Source: Collinsella aerofaciens
GTDB taxonomy: Bacteria > Actinomycetota > Coriobacteriia > Coriobacteriales > Coriobacteriaceae
Length of the DNA: 10,848 nt
Assembly: GCA_008668235.1 (NCBI GenBank)
Contig: RQCP01000064.1
Coordinates: 1-10,848, forward strand
Reading direction: 5' to 3'
Every line of letters starts with the position of its first letter. Position 1 is the first letter of the stretch. The notes beneath the pieces are model-generated. The model was not told the origin of the DNA and ran no database searches. It saw nothing but the letters and a program-made list of their open reading frames with translations. Shown piece after piece: positions 4,616 to 10,848 of the stretch. The position numbers and the translations under genes were made by a program.

Positions 4616-6757
4616 ATGCCCGACGACCGTAACGACAACAATTCCCAGACTCCCCGGGACCCAAAGATCCCGGGGATGCCCGGAGGCAAGAAGCCCACGC
4701 GTACGGGCTGGCTGTATTTTCTTTTGGCTTGCGCGCTTCTGGGCTATGCCTTCTTTAATATGGGTTCCGGCTTTGCCAGCTCCAGCAATACCGTTAAGCT
4801 CGCGACGAGCGAGATGGTCAGCGCCATCAAGCAGGATCGCGTCGAAGATCTGACCTATACGGTTCAAGACGGAAGCGTGACGGGTCATTACTGGAAGACA
4901 AAAAAGGACAAGGGCGATACGAGCGAGCTCAAGAGCTTCTCTTCGACCTATGTCGGCTCCGATTCGCTTGCTGAGCTCATGGCGGAGCACCCCGACACTA
5001 AGTACATCGTCAACACCAACGATCCCGATTTTTGGGGCGACTTGGCGATGAGTGTGCTTCCGACGATCGCCCTTATCGCCATCATGTTCTACTTTATGCG
5101 CCAGATGATGGGCGCCAACAACAGGAACATGCAGTTTGGCAAGACCAACGCCAAGACCAACGAGGCCACGCGCCCCAAGGTCAAGTTTGAAGACGTTGCC
5201 GGCGTGGACGAGGCAGTCGAGGAGCTCGAGGAGATCCGTGACTTTTTGAGCGATCCGGATCGCTATCGCAAGCTGGGCGCCAAGATCCCGCGCGGCGTGT
5301 TGCTGGTTGGCCCTCCGGGCACCGGTAAAACGCTGCTGGCCAAGGCCGTTGCCGGCGAGGCGGGTGTGCCGTTCTTTAGCATCTCGGGCTCTGACTTTGT
5401 GGAGATGTTCGTGGGCGTCGGCGCCAGCCGCGTGCGCGACCTCTTTAAGGAGGCCAAGTCTCAGGCCCCGTCGATCATCTTCATCGATGAGATCGATGCC
5501 GTGGGACGTCAGCGCGGAGCTGGCTTGGGCGGCGGTCACGACGAGCGCGAGCAGACGCTCAACCAGCTGCTGGGCGAGATGGACGGCTTTGAGGAAAGCG
5601 AATCGGTCATCCTGATCGCTGCGACCAACCGTCCTGACATCCTGGATCCGGCATTGCTGCGTCCCGGCCGTTTTGACCGTCAGGTTACGGTCGACCGTCC
5701 GGATGTGAAGGGCCGCGAGCAGATCTTGCGCGTGCATGCCGAGAACAAGCCGATGGACGAGGACGTTAAGTTTGAGAAACTCGCCCAGATGACCGTTGGC
5801 TTTACTGGCGCCGATTTGGCGAACCTGCTCAACGAGTCTGCGCTGCTGGCTGCCCGCCGCCATCGTTCCGTGATCTCGATGGACGAGGTCGAGGAATCGA
5901 TGGAGCGTGTGATTGCCGGACCGCAGCGCAAGGGTCGCGTGATGACCGAGGCCGAGCGCACCACGATTGCCTACCACGAGAGCGGTCACGCTTTGGTGGG
6001 CCACATCCTGGAGCACTCCGATCCGGTCCACAAGATCTCGATCGTCAGCCGCGGTCAGGCTCTGGGCTACACGCTGCAGCTTCCGCAGGAGGACCACTTC
6101 CTCAAGACCAAGAACGAGATGCTCGACGAGCTCGCCGTGTTCTTGGGCGGTCGCGTTGCCGAGGAGCTCATGTGCGATGACATTACGTCGGGCGCGAGCA
6201 ACGATTTGGAGCGCGCGACCAAGATGGCGCGCGAGATGGTCACGCGCTTGGGCATGAGCGAGGAGCTGGGCACGCAAGTGTTTGGCGAGGCGCAACATCA
6301 GGTATTCCTGGGTCGCGATTACGCCGATCACCAGGATTACTCCGAGGAGACGGCGCGCCGCATCGATATCGAGGTTCAGCGCATTATGCGTGAGGCCCAT
6401 CGTCGTGCGGTCGAGATCCTGGACGCCCGTCGCGATCAGCTCGATCTGATGGCGAAGGTGCTGCTTGAGCGCGAGACCGTCGAAGGCGACGCCGTGAACG
6501 CCCTGCTCGACAACGAGTGGGATGCCTACCTTGAGCGCGAGGGTGATATCCTGGCGGCCAAGGAGGAGCGCAATGCCAAGGCGGCCGGCATGCCGACCAA
6601 GAAACGCGCGCCTCGTATGAGCGAGGAGGAGCTGGCGGCTGATGCCGCGGCCTTTGCGCAGGCGGCCATGCAGGAGGATGCCGAAGCCGCATCCGATGGT
6701 GCTGACGATGACCATGCCGTCGTCGATGCCGATGCCGACACCGACGCCAACAAATAG
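4616..6757 (+). CDS. ftsH: ATP-dependent zinc metalloprotease FtsH
   Basis: FtsH is a hexameric membrane AAA+ protease that pulls out and degrades misfolded membrane proteins and selected cytoplasmic regulators. The chain has 713 residues. The first membrane helix is at about 31-48, an extracytoplasmic segment runs to about 140, and the second helix is at 143-161. The AAA+ domain shows Walker A GPPGTGKT (232-239), Walker B IIFIDEIDA (287-295) and the second region of homology with RPGRFDR (349-355). The zinc site is HESGH (454-458), with D530 as the likely third ligand. The tail after about residue 650 is low-complexity and strongly acidic (ending DADADTDANK). The start follows the hpt stop by one base; GGAGG (4599-4603) lies 12 bases upstream inside hpt, a slightly long spacing that suits coupling to hpt. 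The terminator at 6769-6804 ends the unit. Confidence 0.98.
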   Translation: MPDDRNDNNSQTPRDPKIPGMPGGKKPTRTGWLYFLLACALLGYAFFNMGSGFASSSNTVKLATSEMVSAIKQDRVEDLTYTVQDGSVTGHYWKTKKDKGDTSELKSFSSTYVGSDSLAELMAEHPDTKYIVNTNDPDFWGDLAMSVLPTIALIAIMFYFMRQMMGANNRNMQFGKTNAKTNEATRPKVKFEDVAGVDEAVEELEEIRDFLSDPDRYRKLGAKIPRGVLLVGPPGTGKTLLAKAVAGEAGVPFFSISGSDFVEMFVGVGASRVRDLFKEAKSQAPSIIFIDEIDAVGRQRGAGLGGGHDEREQTLNQLLGEMDGFEESESVILIAATNRPDILDPALLRPGRFDRQVTVDRPDVKGREQILRVHAENKPMDEDVKFEKLAQMTVGFTGADLANLLNESALLAARRHRSVISMDEVEESMERVIAGPQRKGRVMTEAERTTIAYHESGHALVGHILEHSDPVHKISIVSRGQALGYTLQLPQEDHFLKTKNEMLDELAVFLGGRVAEELMCDDITSGASNDLERATKMAREMVTRLGMSEELGTQVFGEAQHQVFLGRDYADHQDYSEETARRIDIEVQRIMREAHRRAVEILDARRDQLDLMAKVLLERETVEGDAVNALLDNEWDAYLEREGDILAAKEERNAKAAGMPTKKRAPRMSEEELAADAAAFAQAAMQEDAEAASDGADDDHAVVDADADTDANK

Positions 6758-6768
6758 TCTTTGTGGCG

Positions 6769-6804
6769 AAAGCCTCCGCGGGGAAACCTGCGGAGGCTTT
6801 TCTT
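6769..6804 (+). terminator. Rho-independent terminator after ftsH
   Basis: An 11-bp perfect stem (6769-6779 with 6790-6800) extends by three pairs (G6780-T6789 wobble, then two G-C) to a GAAA tetraloop. It is followed by TTTTCTTTT. It begins 12 bases after the ftsH stop. Confidence 0.93.
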
Positions 6805-6824
6805 TTGAGCGATATGGGGCCGTC

Positions 6825-6886
6825 TGTTGATTGGGGACAGACTTAAATGAGCGTTTTCACGCATTTAAGTCTGTCCCCAATCAACA
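6825..6886. repeat. 62-bp palindromic element (25-bp perfect arms, 12-base loop)
   Basis: The left arm (6825-6849) and right arm (6862-6886) are exact reverse complements over 25 bp around the loop 6850-6861. The arm includes TTGGGGACAGACTTAAAT. The element lies between the ftsH terminator and the aminotransferase promoter. It has no T tract of its own, so it is not a simple terminator. From memory, GGGGACAGACTT-type repeats occur as dispersed elements near REP-associated tyrosine (Y1) transposases, so a REP- or MITE-like mobile repeat is the leading idea. No transposase lies in this window. The structure is certain; the class is inferred. Confidence 0.75.
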
Positions 6887-6915
6887 TTGCTGCGGCACTT
6901 TGCTCGGCTAAAGCG

Positions 6916-6921
6916 TACAAT
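6916..6921 (+). promoter_or_regulatory. Candidate -10 box for the aminotransferase
   Basis: TACAAT in the context GCGTACAATAGCG lies 24 bases before the start at 6946 and just after the 62-bp palindrome. The -35 position (about 6893-6898) shows no TTGACA match. The predicted leader is short, about 18 bases. Confidence 0.42.
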
Positions 6922-6945
6922 AGCGCCTATGCGAAAGGGGAACAG

Positions 6946-8130
6946 ATGATCAATGAAACTATGTATGCTCGCGGTGCGGAAAGCTCCATCATCCGTGAGA
7001 TTTTTAGCTATGGCCTTGAGCGCAAGGCGCAGATCGGTGCGGAAAACGTATTCGATTTTTCGCTGGGCAATCCGAGCGTTCCGGCGCCCGCTGCTGTGGC
7101 TGAGTCGATTAAGAAGGCCCTGGAGCTGCCGAGCGACCAGCTGCACGGCTACACGCCCGCACCGGGCCTGCCGCAATGTCGTGCCGCTGTGGCCGAATCG
7201 CTCAACCGCCGCTTTGGCACGAGCTATGAGGGCAAAGACGTATTTATGACGGTGGGTGCCGCGGCTTCGCTCACCTGCACGCTCAACGCCGTTACGAACC
7301 CGGGCGACGAGGTTATTGTTATCGCCCCGTACTTTCCGGAGTATCGCGTTTGGATTGAGAAGGCCGGCTGTACGTGTGTTGAGGCGCTCGCCGATGAAGA
7401 TACGTTCCAGCTGAGCGTGGACAACGTGCTCAAGGCGATCAGCGATAAGACGGCGGCCGTCATCATTGACTCTCCCAACAATCCGACCGGTGCCGTATAT
7501 ACATGCGACACGCTGACGCGACTGGCCAATGTTCTGCGCGAGGCCAACGCTCAGCGCGATCCCGAGAATCCGATTATGCTCATCTCGGATGAGCCGTACC
7601 GCGAGATCGTGTACGGTGCCGAGGTGCCTTGGGTGCCCTCGATCTACGAGCACACCATCGTGTGCTACTCGTATTCCAAGTCGCTGTCGCTGCCGGGCGA
7701 GCGCGTGGGGTGGATCTTGGTTCCCAACACCAATCCGCAGGCTGCCCGTCTGATGCCGGCTGTTGCGGGTGCTGCCCGTACGCTAGGTTTTGTATGCGCA
7801 CCGGCACTCTTCCAGCGCGTAATCATCGATTGCATCGATGAGCCGAGCGATGTCGAGGCCTATGCGCGCAACCGCACCGCGCTTACCGACGCACTAGCGG
7901 AGTACGGCTACACCTATGTTGAGCCGGATGGTGCATTCTACCTGTGGGTGAAGGCGCTGGAACCCGATGCGAATGCGTTTTGCGAGCGTGCAAAGAAGTA
8001 TGAGTTGCTTGCGGTTCCCTCGGACAGCTTTGGTATGCCGGGTTGGTTCCGCCTGGGCTATTGCGTGAGTTACGAAACGATTATCAATTCGCTACCCGCT
8101 TGGAAACAGTTGGCGGACGAGTATCGTTAA
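6946..8130 (+). CDS. Pyridoxal phosphate-dependent aminotransferase, class I/II
   Basis: This is a fold-type I PLP enzyme of 394 residues, the usual size for aspartate or aromatic aminotransferases. Seen in the sequence: SLGNPSVPAP (39-48), the substrate segment GYTPAPGLPQCR (68-79), SPNNPTG (176-182, cofactor-contacting N179), SDEPY (214-218, with D215 pairing the PLP ring nitrogen and Y218), YSYSKSLSLPGERVGW (241-256, K245 the Schiff-base lysine) and FRLGYC (368-373, R369 binding the substrate carboxylate). The substrate cannot be read from sequence. The start at 6946 is supported by AAAGGGGAA about 4 bases upstream. A longer in-frame start at 6847 lies inside the palindromic element and has no ribosome binding site, so it is rejected. 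It is probably monocistronic, with its own -10 box and a hairpin after the stop. Confidence 0.93.
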   Translation: MINETMYARGAESSIIREIFSYGLERKAQIGAENVFDFSLGNPSVPAPAAVAESIKKALELPSDQLHGYTPAPGLPQCRAAVAESLNRRFGTSYEGKDVFMTVGAAASLTCTLNAVTNPGDEVIVIAPYFPEYRVWIEKAGCTCVEALADEDTFQLSVDNVLKAISDKTAAVIIDSPNNPTGAVYTCDTLTRLANVLREANAQRDPENPIMLISDEPYREIVYGAEVPWVPSIYEHTIVCYSYSKSLSLPGERVGWILVPNTNPQAARLMPAVAGAARTLGFVCAPALFQRVIIDCIDEPSDVEAYARNRTALTDALAEYGYTYVEPDGAFYLWVKALEPDANAFCERAKKYELLAVPSDSFGMPGWFRLGYCVSYETIINSLPAWKQLADEYR

Positions 8131-8152
8131 AAGTAAAGCGCTCTGCCTACAA

Positions 8153-8168
8153 TGTTTTACGTGAAACG
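8153..8168. promoter_or_regulatory. parS-like 16-mer
   Basis: TGTTTTACGTGAAACG matches the ParB-binding site TGTTTCACGTGAAACA at 14 of 16 positions, with the CACGTG core changed to TACGTG. It is intergenic, between the aminotransferase and the PHP gene. True parS sites cluster near the origin, and the tilS-hpt-ftsH neighbourhood would fit that. One degenerate match can also arise by chance, and it overlaps the hairpin at 8165-8195. Confidence 0.3.
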
Positions 8169-8195
8169 GGGTTTGGTGTTAAGCCAGGCCCCGTT
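8165..8195 (+). terminator. Hairpin after the aminotransferase gene
   Basis: A 12-bp stem (8165-8176 with 8184-8195, including two G-T wobbles) closes a 7-base loop 34 bases after the aminotransferase stop. It is GC-rich but is followed by GTCATGG rather than a T tract. It may be a weak terminator or an mRNA 3'-end stabiliser. Confidence 0.4.
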
Positions 8196-8228
8196 GTCAT
8201 GGACGTTGTGTCTTTGGAATGGAGTGGT

Positions 8229-8258
8229 TTTACGACTATCGAAGGCTATGCGTACAAT
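8229..8258 (+). promoter_or_regulatory. Candidate promoter for the PHP-domain gene
   Basis: TTTACG (8229-8234) and TACAAT (8253-8258) are separated by 18 bases, the most complete -35/-10 pair in the window. The -10 box lies 37 bases before the PHP start codon. Another TACAAT at 8148-8153 is a possible second promoter. Confidence 0.5.
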
Positions 8259-8295
8259 GAATATAAGCGACGGCCGTGCCAGATAAGGAGACCTG

Positions 8296-9117
8296 ATGCC
8301 CTACCTGCTTTCTTGCGACATTCATACCCATACGATGTTCTCTGCGCATGCATATTCGACCATTGAGGAGAATGTGTACTGGGCGGCAGAGCGTGGCCTG
8401 CAGGTGCTCGGATCTGCCGACCATCTGAGCTCTATGGTTACGGCTTGCCCCAATGACCTGCGCAGTTACCAATTCTTTATCAACCAGGATATCTGGCCGC
8501 GCATTTGGAGCGGTGTGCTGGTGCTTCGCGGCGCCGAGGCCGATATCGTTTCGCTGGACGGAAGCTTGTTTGGCGAGGACACTCCTGTCACGCTCGATAT
8601 TGCCGGCGATTCGTACAGCCGTCAGCATTCGCTCTTCGATTTGGTTACGCGAAATTTGGATTATTTGGTTGCAAGCGTGCATAATCCGCAGATTGCCGAG
8701 GGCGCGACGCTGGCCCAGACGACCGAGATGTATATCAATGCCCTGGAGCACCCCAAGGTGTTCATGCTGGGTCACACGGGGCGTTCGGGCGTGCCGTTCG
8801 ATATCGACGAGGTGCTGTTGGCAGCTAAGGCCAAGCACAAGATTATTGAGATCAACAACCATAGTCTTGAACACGGTGTCGACACTGAGCATTGGGCCGT
8901 ATGCCGCAAGATCGCCGAGCGCTGCGCCGAGCTGGGCGTGGGCATTGGCGTTTCGACCGATGCGCACATTGGCATGGCAATTGGTAAGCTCGATTACGCT
9001 CGCAAGATGCTCGACGAGATTCACTTCCCGTTGGATCTGATCGTGACGCGCGATCGCGAGACGCTGCTGCGCGAGATGGCGGCAGCCGGCGTGTGCGATC
9101 TGCGCAAGGGGATGTAG
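8296..9117 (+). CDS. PHP-domain metal-dependent phosphoesterase, YcdX-like
   Basis: This 273-residue protein consists of one PHP domain with a trinuclear metal site. The expected ligands appear in order: DIHTHT (8-13, with H10 and H12), H18, ADH (41-43), E81 in LRGAEADI, H129 in VASVHN, H160 in LGHTG, and D222/H224 in STDAH. This layout is that of YcdX- and histidinol-phosphatase-like phosphatases rather than the polymerase-attached PHP domains. It is probably a cytoplasmic phosphatase; the substrate is unknown, and with no his genes nearby a histidine-pathway role is not supported. The start is firm: AAGGAG (8285-8290) is 5 bases before the ATG. It has its own promoter candidate and a strong terminator, so it appears monocistronic. 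Confidence 0.92.
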   Translation: MPYLLSCDIHTHTMFSAHAYSTIEENVYWAAERGLQVLGSADHLSSMVTACPNDLRSYQFFINQDIWPRIWSGVLVLRGAEADIVSLDGSLFGEDTPVTLDIAGDSYSRQHSLFDLVTRNLDYLVASVHNPQIAEGATLAQTTEMYINALEHPKVFMLGHTGRSGVPFDIDEVLLAAKAKHKIIEINNHSLEHGVDTEHWAVCRKIAERCAELGVGIGVSTDAHIGMAIGKLDYARKMLDEIHFPLDLIVTRDRETLLREMAAAGVCDLRKGM

Positions 9118-9136
9118 CGGAGTTTATAAACCAAGC

Positions 9137-9172
9137 GAAGGGGGCGGCCCAGGCGGGTCGCCCCCTTTCTTG
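9137..9172 (+). terminator. Rho-independent terminator after the PHP gene
   Basis: A GC-rich stem of 13-14 bp (9137-9150 with 9155-9168, with two G-T wobbles) closes on the loop AGGC and runs into TTTCTTGT. It lies 19 bases after the stop codon, between convergent genes, and may also slow transcription arriving from the minus-strand rlmD gene. Confidence 0.9.
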
Positions 9173-9195
9173 TCCCAAAAATATACTGAGGTTGG

Positions 9196-10644
9196 TTAGC
9201 GGCGTTCGAGGACCGCTACGGTTTCGGTGTGGTCGGTGTGAGGGAACATGTCGACGGGCGTGATCTTGAGCAGGCGATAGCCTCCGTCGAGGAGCTGATG
9301 CAGGTCGCGCTCTTGAGTCACGGGGTTGCAGCTGATATAGGTGATGCGGCGCGGCTTAAGTGCGCAGGCGGCTTCGAGGAACTTGGGGGTGGAGCCGGCA
9401 CGCGGCGGGTCGATGGAAAGGACATCGATCCGCTCGTTGTTGTCGGCGGCATCTAGGATGTAATCGGTGGCATCGTCGGCCATAAACCAGGCGTTGCGGG
9501 TAAGACCGTTGAGCTCGGCATTGCGGCGTGCGTCGGCAATGCCCGCCGGGTTGCGCTCCACACCGAGCAGCATGATGCCGATCCCCTTGTTCTGGGCATC
9601 TTTAGCTGCGCAAAGACCGATGGTGCCGCTGCCGCAGTAAGCATCCATGAGCACATCGCCCTGGTGCAGATCCATACCGTCGATAGCGAGCCGATAGAGC
9701 AGTTCGGTCTGCTGCGGGTTGGTCTGGTAGAACGCGGCAGGGGAGATATCGAATTCGCAACCGAGCAACTGGTCGCGCATGCATTCGGCGCCATAGACGA
9801 TACGAGTCTCCTCGCCCAAGATGGCATTGCCGGGGCGACCGTTGATGTTTTGGGCGACGGTGACGATATGCGAATCGAGTGCGGCGACGGCCTCAAAGAA
9901 CTCCTGCGCATGCGGTAGGTCGCGCTGGGCGGTCACGAGCGTAACCATGACCTGGTCGGTACGCCAGCCGCAGCGGACGACGGCATAGCGGAGCAAACCA
10001 AGATGCTTGTCCTCATTAAAGGCGGGAATATGCAGCCGCTCAGCTTCGCGTGCGATGCCGTTGAGAATCTGACGGGCGCCCGGTGCCTCGACGGGGCATT
10101 CGGGTACGGCAACGATCTTGTGCGTGCCGCGCTCAAAGAAACCGCAACGGACAGCGCCCTCTTTGCCGGGGGCAAAGGGAGTGGCGGCCTTATGGCGAAA
10201 ACCACGCGGCGCAGGATACTTGCCCGGGTCGCCCAGGGTGACGCCCATACCGCGAATGGGGTCGACGCTAATACCCTCGCGCTCGCAAAGAGCAGCAAAA
10301 AGCTCCTCCATAGCAGTCTGCTTAGCTGCCAACTGCTTCTTATAAGGACGATTGAGCGCCGTGCACCCACCGCAAGCTTTCATGATGGAACAAGGAGACT
10401 TGGGGTCCACAGCCTTACGCGCAGACGAAGCCGAATCTTTATGCGAACGCTTGGAACGAGTCTGAGACGCCTTGTCCTCGCTCCGACGAGAGCCGGGACG
10501 CTTGGCCTTAGCCTTGCCCTTGGCCGACTTACCCTTTGCGTCCTGAGACGACTTGGATTTCTTAGAAGACTTTCTCTCCTTCGACCCCTCAGCCGCCTCG
10601 ATCAAAGCACGACGAGCCTTACGCTCCGCACGAGATTCTGCCAT
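9196..10644 (-). CDS. rlmD: 23S rRNA (uracil-5-)-methyltransferase RlmD/TrmA family, with Lys-rich N-terminal tail
   Basis: This SAM-dependent RNA methyltransferase makes 5-methyluridine in RNA, probably U1939 of 23S rRNA. Four cysteines match the RumA/RlmD iron-sulfur site: C85, C91 and C94 (CSIMKACGGC) and C183 (PECP). The SAM-binding domain shows FYQTNPQQTE (305-314), DAYCGSGTIGL (334-344) and DPPRAG (412-417). The catalytic nucleophile is C439 in SCNP, and E475 in DHTE is the general base. Total length is 482 residues. Residues 1-80 are a low-complexity tail of Lys, Ser and Arg in place of the usual TRAM RNA-binding domain. The start at 10644 has only a weak ribosome binding site (GGGG). 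A GTG at 10410 (V79) preceded by GTAAGG is a possible alternative that keeps all four cysteines. Assignment to RlmD rather than another TrmA-family member is likely but not proven. Confidence 0.88.
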   Translation of the reverse strand: MAESRAERKARRALIEAAEGSKERKSSKKSKSSQDAKGKSAKGKAKAKRPGSRRSEDKASQTRSKRSHKDSASSARKAVDPKSPCSIMKACGGCTALNRPYKKQLAAKQTAMEELFAALCEREGISVDPIRGMGVTLGDPGKYPAPRGFRHKAATPFAPGKEGAVRCGFFERGTHKIVAVPECPVEAPGARQILNGIAREAERLHIPAFNEDKHLGLLRYAVVRCGWRTDQVMVTLVTAQRDLPHAQEFFEAVAALDSHIVTVAQNINGRPGNAILGEETRIVYGAECMRDQLLGCEFDISPAAFYQTNPQQTELLYRLAIDGMDLHQGDVLMDAYCGSGTIGLCAAKDAQNKGIGIMLLGVERNPAGIADARRNAELNGLTRNAWFMADDATDYILDAADNNERIDVLSIDPPRAGSTPKFLEAACALKPRRITYISCNPVTQERDLHQLLDGGYRLLKITPVDMFPHTDHTETVAVLERR

Positions 10645-10684
10645 GAATTAACCCCACTATTAAATAAAAGAAAAGTCCGAAGCA

Positions 10685-10690
10685 ATTGTA
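10685..10690 (-). promoter_or_regulatory. Candidate -10 box for rlmD
   Basis: On the minus strand this reads TACAAT, 40 bases before the rlmD start. No clear TTGACA-like -35 lies at the proper distance. It is the same hexamer seen before several other genes in the window. Confidence 0.38.
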
Positions 10691-10701
10691 CCGTGCATTC
10701 A

Positions 10702-10848
10702 ACGTGCCCGTTTGGAGAGGAGGCTATTTAAGGTTTCGAGCACGTTGTCTCCCGGCTGAGTGGCGCCCGGCGCGGAGTTTAATTTGTCGCGAGTTCCGCA
10801 CGAACAGGAGGCCCCTTAATGTGGCCGCCGTCGTGAGCAGGACTGTAG
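10702..10848. other. Unassigned region at the right edge
   Basis: I cannot name a gene here. On the plus strand there are two perfect AGGAGG motifs (10718-10723 and 10806-10811). The second is 7 bases before an ATG (10819) that opens a five-codon frame reading MWPPS and then stop. A GTG at 10821 opens another frame that leaves the window. On the minus strand one frame is open from about 10815 to a TGA at 10699-10701 and looks protein-like but has no start codon. Another minus frame is open from the edge down to 10724. GCGGA (10772-10776) can pair with TCCGC (10795-10799). It may be a 5' leader of the next plus-strand gene, the tail of a minus-strand gene, or non-coding. Confidence 0.3.

Noticed and set aside
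4490..6715. A 741-codon open frame on the minus strand antisense to ftsH
   Set aside because: It mirrors a GC-rich, strongly biased coding frame; the protein has no recognisable domain, whereas the plus-strand frame is an unmistakable FtsH.
6847..6945. Longer N-terminus for the aminotransferase starting at 6847
   Set aside because: The start lies inside the palindrome with no ribosome binding site; the start at 6946 has a good one and gives the family-typical length.
10003..10731. Plus-strand open frame across the 5' half of rlmD
   Set aside because: Its product has no recognisable motif and is a shadow of the Lys-rich minus-strand gene, which carries all catalytic motifs further on.
10674..10848. 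RNase P RNA, 6S RNA, tmRNA or a known riboswitch at the right edge
   Set aside because: Short resemblances (AAAGTCC, GGAGAG) were seen, but the conserved cores of these RNAs are missing.
1..10848. CRISPR array, toxin-antitoxin pair, phage or defence system
   Set aside because: No regularly spaced repeats and no proteins of such families are present on either strand.

Overview
The window reads as a chromosomal stretch from a high-GC, Gram-positive gut actinobacterium, most likely Coriobacteriia and plausibly Collinsella. This is inferred from the GC-rich 5S rRNA, codon use rich in GC at third positions, and the protein sequences; no database search was run. Most genes are core housekeeping genes. 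The tilS-hpt-ftsH order is also found close to the replication origin in Bacillus, so an origin-proximal position is possible here.

Layout, left to right. A 5S rRNA gene (end of an rRNA operon) is followed by a strong terminator and a second hairpin. A minus-strand gene encodes a 155-residue protein with one C-terminal membrane helix; I do not recognise it. An AT-rich divergent control region of about 290 bp follows, with a tandem 12-bp repeat, a palindrome and AACCTTA repeats, and it leads into an Hsp20 small heat shock gene. A 22-bp hairpin separates hsp20 from a convergent minus-strand metallo-beta-lactamase-fold hydrolase of the WalJ/YycJ type. Divergent from that gene are tilS (tRNA-Ile lysidine synthase), hpt (hypoxanthine phosphoribosyltransferase) and ftsH (membrane AAA+ zinc protease). 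hpt and ftsH are separated by one base. After the ftsH terminator lies a 62-bp palindromic element, then a PLP-dependent aminotransferase, a PHP-domain phosphoesterase and, convergent on the minus strand, an RlmD-type rRNA uracil-5-methyltransferase with a lysine-rich N-terminal tail. The last 150 bp hold no gene I can name.

Functionally the window groups translation quality (5S, TilS, RlmD), purine salvage (Hpt) and proteostasis (Hsp20, FtsH). The aminotransferase and PHP protein are probably metabolic, with no specific pathway visible. I found no CRISPR array, toxin-antitoxin pair, phage gene, intact transposon or defence system. The points worth a second look are non-coding: the 62-bp palindrome, LexA-like tandem repeats before the unknown membrane protein, a hairpin over the hsp20 Shine-Dalgarno, a parS-like 16-mer, and a palindrome before hpt.
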